From Anarhynchus alexandrinus (taxonomy: Eukaryota > Chordata > Aves > Charadriiformes > Charadriidae): a stretch of DNA of 64,000 bases. The stretch is taken from assembly GCA_008711295.1 (NCBI GenBank), contig VUYV01000779.1, positions 77,078 to 141,077 of the forward strand. The letters run 5' to 3'. The position numbers and the translations under genes were made by a program. The first letter of the stretch is position 1; each line of letters opens with the position of its first letter. Positions 59,701-64,000 of this stretch are shown here, one piece after another. The notes beneath the pieces are model-generated. The model had not been told where the DNA came from. It made no database searches and was given only the letters and a program-made list of their open reading frames with translations.

Positions 59701-61147
59701 TTTTGAGTTGGAAAAACTATCACATCAAAGAAGGTGGTACAAACTAGATTGTTAATACAAAATTACCCCAGCTTCCCAAATTTCAGGTAAGTCTGTTCCC
59801 CTTCATAGGGCTTGAAAGACTTCAGCCTGAACACATCAAACGCCTGCAGGATAGCACCTTCAGCATCCAGATCTGAAACGCAGAGCAGAGGATAACAAAT
59901 AGCTGTTGTTCTGCTTTTATAATATTATAAATATCTAGAAAGTATGAACAAGAGAGGATTAAAGATATGAACATGTATAAAAAATATCTACCTGGACGAT
60001 GAGAGAGCAGGAGGCTGTTAGCAGGATTCCCTGGCTGGAGTAATTTTGGCAGAGGCCATAGGGAGAGATAATACCTTTCATTAGATAAACTGATTGTGCT
60101 GAAACAAACAAGCAGGCTTTTGGACATCCAGGGCATTGCTCAGGTTTTGCTGGGTAATTTTATTGCTTGTTACAATATAATTTCAAGTATTATAAACTTT
60201 GAGCTCAGGGCTGGTAAACACAGGAGAGATCTATAGGATTTAAACACTGATTTACTATCACTTTTGAGTCCTAAATTGTTCAAAATTTAAAGTAGTGCCT
60301 AAAATTAGATTAAAACAAACAGGGAGAGTGCTGGGAACTTTTTTACTTACAAAATATCTGCATTTCCTTTCTGCCTGTGCGGAGCTGGGGCTGTTAAGAA
60401 GAGATAAGGCACGAAGGGTGCAATAGATCAACATGCATGTTCTTGAGATTAGGATTTCCTGACTTCATTATCTAGAGTTCTCAGCCAGATACACCGATGC
60501 TAGTTAAATTGGCTGCTCGTCAGCATCCGGCTGCTCACCGCGGCTGTTGCATTGAAAACAACATGTGCTGGGACAGAGTTGTGTCGCTCTGTGGGGCCGG
60601 CAGTAACGAGGGCACTAATGCAGCTTAACCTAAAAGCAAAGGAAACAAAAGCAGCCCAGAGAGCTGGATAAAAACACAGTATATCTAATGAAAGTAATTC
60701 AGTGCTACCATAATAAAAAGTCTTAATACCCAGGCTGTCAGCTAGGATATAGGGGGTGGGAATTTTCCATCTGTAGGAGTTGTTTCTCAGAGCATCCCTC
60801 TCCAGCTGTTAATGTGATCAACATGGTTGTGTTAACATTTTAAACCCAATCTACACTCTTGCTGATGTTGGTTTAGATCAGCAGCACATACCGGTCAGAT
60901 AATATCACCTTCGAAAAGCTTCCTTCCCGTCTCTGAAATGGGACCAACAGCCATTTAGGCCACAGTAACATATGAAGAACTACACTATGTGTTTTTTCAA
61001 AGACCACACTATCTGTCAGGCTGCCTCATCAACCAACCTTTCTCACTTTAAGCAGCATCTCACCCTGAGCCCAAGCCAGAAAATGCAGGAGCAGGTGGGA
61101 ATACCATAAAGGCAGAGGAGGAGGTAACCTGTGCTCCGAAACAACAT
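56745..61147 (-). pseudogene. Partial meprin-alpha duplicate, inactivated
   Basis: Minus-strand copies of the 5' half of MEP1A. Relics: signal-peptide exon from ATG at 61145-61147 (MLFRSTGYLLLCLYGIPT) with no clear donor; 60892-60932 (41 nt, same length as in MEP1A) with TGA at 60895-60897; 60730-60805; 59767-59872, lacking the Cys-Ile-Asp of [11 protein letters not shown]; 58199-58374 (176 nt, same length) with TAA at 58209-58211 replacing the Glu of WWDE; 57771-57992 (222 nt, same length); 56745-56893 (first MAM exon, 149 nt instead of 150, so the phase shifts). The zinc motif reads [11 protein letters not shown], with the conserved Gly replaced by Glu, and the Met-turn reads SVLHY. Splice sites and exon lengths are mostly kept, so this is a DNA-level tandem duplication, not a retrocopy. 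Later domains are absent. Decay looks moderate. Confidence 0.9.
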
Positions 61148-63695
61148 AGCCTGCAGGAATCCACTTCGGAAGATCATCTTGGTGTTACCTGCCAGTGGAG
61201 ATACAGTGTCCTGCAGCTGTATAGCCTTCAGAAGTACTGATAAGCAGAAGCCAACAAAAAAGTGAACTTTGAAAGGAAAAGCAGATTTTAATCTTATTGG
61301 ACATAGCCATAAGCCAACCCAAGAAGCAATCTGCCTGCCCATTTTATAACTATTCTTGGTGTCTTAACCCTTGGAGCAATCAGGAGCTATTGAACTATTT
61401 AAAATTTCTGTGACTTCGTCAAAGAAAATCTCACTTTTTTCTTCTGCTTTATGAACCATCCTGGCCCCATCCTGACATGAGACCACCAAAGCTGCTGAGT
61501 ATGAAGGTAACAACCTCTTCAACACAAGAGGCTTATGGTCTGCAACCTGAATAAAGCACTTGAAGAGAAGGCTTACTTGGAGGGGTTTTTTGTATTCCTG
61601 GAAACACCTTGGTAGATGAAACAAATTTTTATTTTCATAGAATCATAGAACCATGGAAAGGCTTAGGTTGGAAGGGACCTTAAAGATCATCTAGTTCCAA
61701 CCCCCCACCATGGGCAGGNTTATAGGCGCCCTTCAGATACTGGAAAGCTGCTATAAGGTCCCCACGGAGTATTCTCTTTTCCAGGCTGACCAAACCCAAC
61801 TCTCTCAGCCTGTCTCCACTGGAGAGGTGCTCCAGCCCTCTCATCATCTCCGTGGCCCTCCTCGGGACGCAACCCAACAGGTCCATGTCCTTCTTATCTT
61901 GAGGGTCCCAGATTCTTCTGATTCAATGGGTAAAGCATCCTCTTTAACTTAAAAATAGCTTTATTTTTGTCATCAACAGAATACCAGCCATCAAGTTCCA
62001 GCAAAATGGGTTGGTTTGGGTTTCCTCAGGAGACCACAAAGACTTTGTCTCTAAGAGCAGGAGTACAGCGACGGGTCCTGGTTTGGTCCCCCTCCCGTGC
62101 CTATGAAGCCATGCGCTCCCAGTGTTTTGCATGGGAAGCCCACCCAGGACTTTCCTTGTGAACACAAGTCATGTGGGTCAGGGTGAAGCAGGGCAGGAGG
62201 AAGGCCCCATTGTGAGAAGGCAAGAGCAGCGCTGAGTTTTTCCTCTGACTGTTTGGAGGATTTCTCCTCCTGCCAGACACATGAAGGGGCTTTGCACGTT
62301 CCTGCACACTCAGTACTACTACCAGCATGGGGCATCAACCTGGCTGATCCCACCAGTCCAGTGGGACTGGAGAGGGGAGTGAGGTACCAGAGAGTGCAAA
62401 GCAGGAGTTAGCCCATGTGCCTCATCAGCATTCTTCCCCCAGAGACATGATCACAAACATCCATCCCATAAAACCAGGGCCACGGGAAACACAATCTGCA
62501 TTCAGCAAAGAGCGCCCATCACTTGACGCTTCTGTCAAAAATGTTTTGTTGTTGAGATGAACTCTGGGCCTTCTGTAGAAACATTTCAACAAGTTAATGC
62601 TCTAGCAAGGTCCTTAGCAAAAAAATGCAAATAGGAGCATGTGAGAATGATATTCAAGAGTAGCACTTGCATTTCTATCTCCTAGAAAACAAGAGCATCA
62701 TTCTGAGGAGAGAAAATGCTGGTGTTTGATTTCCTGTAGCCACATAACCATTGGCTGTGATTTAATTTTTTCCCAATTACACCACTGCATCAGCCAAGAT
62801 CTTGTTGGTAACTGGGGTCCCGATGTGCAAGCTCCGATGTGCAAGGTCCTCCACAAACCCAAAATCTATAGGCAGTCCATGAACTACAGAGATTAACACA
62901 CCTCGCCTGTTAAAAAAAAACCCACAGTATTCAGGACTTGAAGTTGTTTGGAAGCTTGAGGGTATTTCAGTGTGGAGGGAAGCCAGCATGGTCCCGTCCC
63001 TAAAACTCCTCACGTTGCTAGCAGATGAGTTTTGAACCCTGGCTCAGGGACTGACATTTATGTTTGCCCTTTTCCTCTATACGCTTCAATATAAAAGAAA
63101 GTCCTGCTTATCCTTCAGTGCCTTCCCCCTGCCATGTGGCTGCTCACTTACAATTAAGGCATTACCACTGGGAAAGCTAACATGGATTTTAGTGCCAAGG
63201 AAGGATAAAAACTCCAGTTTCCAGCATCTTGGTTGAATTTTGCAGCTCCTGGACTCTGCAGTGAAAGGGGACAGTGACTCCGATGACTGCTTTGCTGAGC
63301 GCACCCCTCCACGTGAGCACTGTAGGTGACGACGGGACAGGAGAACCCAGATCATGAATCCTGAGAGCGATCAAACATAGGACAGTCACTAAATCACAAC
63401 ATGGTTCGCTGCAGAAAAGCATCTACTTTGTTTGTGTCACCCAACAGAGCTCTTCGGAACTGAAATTCAAATATTGACGACTGACACTGACACCGGGTAA
63501 GGGAATACCCAGCACATTTACATCCCTGCACCTGCCCTGCTCTGAAAAGGCGCAGCACCAAAATCCCCACCACCACCAGCTCTATAAAGCTCCTGCTCCA
63601 TACGTGACACTCGGGAAACAGGAGCTGCCGACCTGCGCTGAGCGTTAGGGCAACAACCTGATCTTCTGGCACCGCACCACCACGCGTCTGGGAGG
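61148..63695. other. Intergenic region before the taste receptor gene
   Basis: Apart from the CR1 at 61634-61920 and its N at 61719, I see no supported gene, RNA or repeat on either strand. Open frames here are short and unconvincing. Confidence 0.6.
61634..61920 (-). mobile_element. CR1 LINE fragment with an N
   Basis: Starts TTCATAGAATCATAGAACCA and GGTTGGAAGGGACC. After the N at 61719 it jumps to an inner CR1 part whose opposite strand reads [20 protein letters not shown]. Middle sequence is missing at the N. Confidence 0.9.
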
Positions 63696-64000
63696 ATGGA
63701 AGCTTGTTACTCTCAAGATAAATTTAATGCCACTTCATATGACATCATGGCGGTGGCCATCGTCACACTTCAGGCATTAGCCGGCATGTGGATAAACGCT
63801 TTCATTGCTTCTGTGCTTTGTGTTGCTTGGGTCAAAAAGAAGAGCTTTAACTCTAACGAGAAGATCTTGCTGTTTCTGGCATGCTGCAGGTTTTGGTATT
63901 TGTGCGTCATATGGGTGTATCATTTGCTGTCAATAATTTTTCCCTTGTCCTTTTATGTTCACCCCCTGCCACAACTATTTGCAGCTCTTCACAGCTTTTT
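63696..64000 (+). CDS. Bitter taste receptor (TAS2R family), 3'-truncated by window end
   Basis: From ATG at 63696 the frame stays open for 101 codons to the window edge. TAS2Rs are single-exon GPCRs of about 300 residues that sense bitter compounds. The start fits that family: a short N-terminus with an NAT sequon; helix 1 with GMWINAFIASVLCVAW, matching the family's G-x-x-x-N-x-F-I pattern; a charged first loop VKKKSFNSNEKILL, like the family's S-x-D-x-I-L; helix 2 with LACCRFWYLCVIW; and the beginning of helix 3. About two thirds of the protein lies outside the window, so intactness and the exact member cannot be judged. Confidence 0.82.
   Translation, partial: MEACYSQDKFNATSYDIMAVAIVTLQALAGMWINAFIASVLCVAWVKKKSFNSNEKILLFLACCRFWYLCVIWVYHLLSIIFPLSFYVHPLPQLFAALHSF

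Noticed and set aside
61043..61342. 99-codon minus-strand open frame as a novel gene
   Set aside because: Its inner part is the decayed signal-peptide exon of the meprin duplicate; the upstream codons have no support.

Overview
The window looks like nuclear DNA from a bird. It carries at least 18 copies or fragments of a CR1-type LINE, whose 3' ends carry the CCTTCCAACC...ATTCTATGATTCTATG signature typical of bird genomes. It also has one solo LTR of a kind I remember as common in birds, and intron-rich vertebrate genes with canonical splice sites. There is no bacterial, plasmid or CRISPR content, and I found no RNA gene.

Layout. (1) 441-28130, plus strand: nearly all of ADGRF5 (GPR116), an adhesion GPCR. 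I could trace 19 coding exons with matching phases; only the signal-peptide exon is missing, upstream of the window. The 3' UTR probably runs to a poly(A) signal at 29410. (2) 29436-38600: intergenic DNA between convergent genes, with several CR1 pieces, a 51-bp tandem duplication and a small CpG-rich patch. (3) 38602-53018, minus strand: MEP1A (meprin A alpha), complete in 14 coding exons (715 residues), with a TATA-like box just upstream. (4) 56745-61147, minus strand: a partial second meprin-alpha copy covering signal peptide to first MAM exon. It has in-frame stops and damaged catalytic motifs, so it is a tandem-duplicate pseudogene. (5) 63696-64000, plus strand: the first 101 codons of a bitter taste receptor (TAS2R family), cut by the window end.

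The tail-to-tail ADGRF5/MEP1A order matches the neighbourhood I know from human chromosome 6p12, which supports both identifications. The genes are not an operon or pathway. ADGRF5 is an epithelial and endothelial adhesion receptor processed at furin-like, SEA and GPS sites. Meprin alpha is a brush-border or secreted astacin metalloprotease. TAS2R is a chemosensory GPCR.

The points most worth a second look are the meprin pseudogene, an unexplained open frame with a membrane segment just after an ADGRF5 exon (1877-2217), the repeated three-exon Ig module in ADGRF5, and a likely assembly duplication around the N at 48500. I found no clear candidate for a wholly new biological system.
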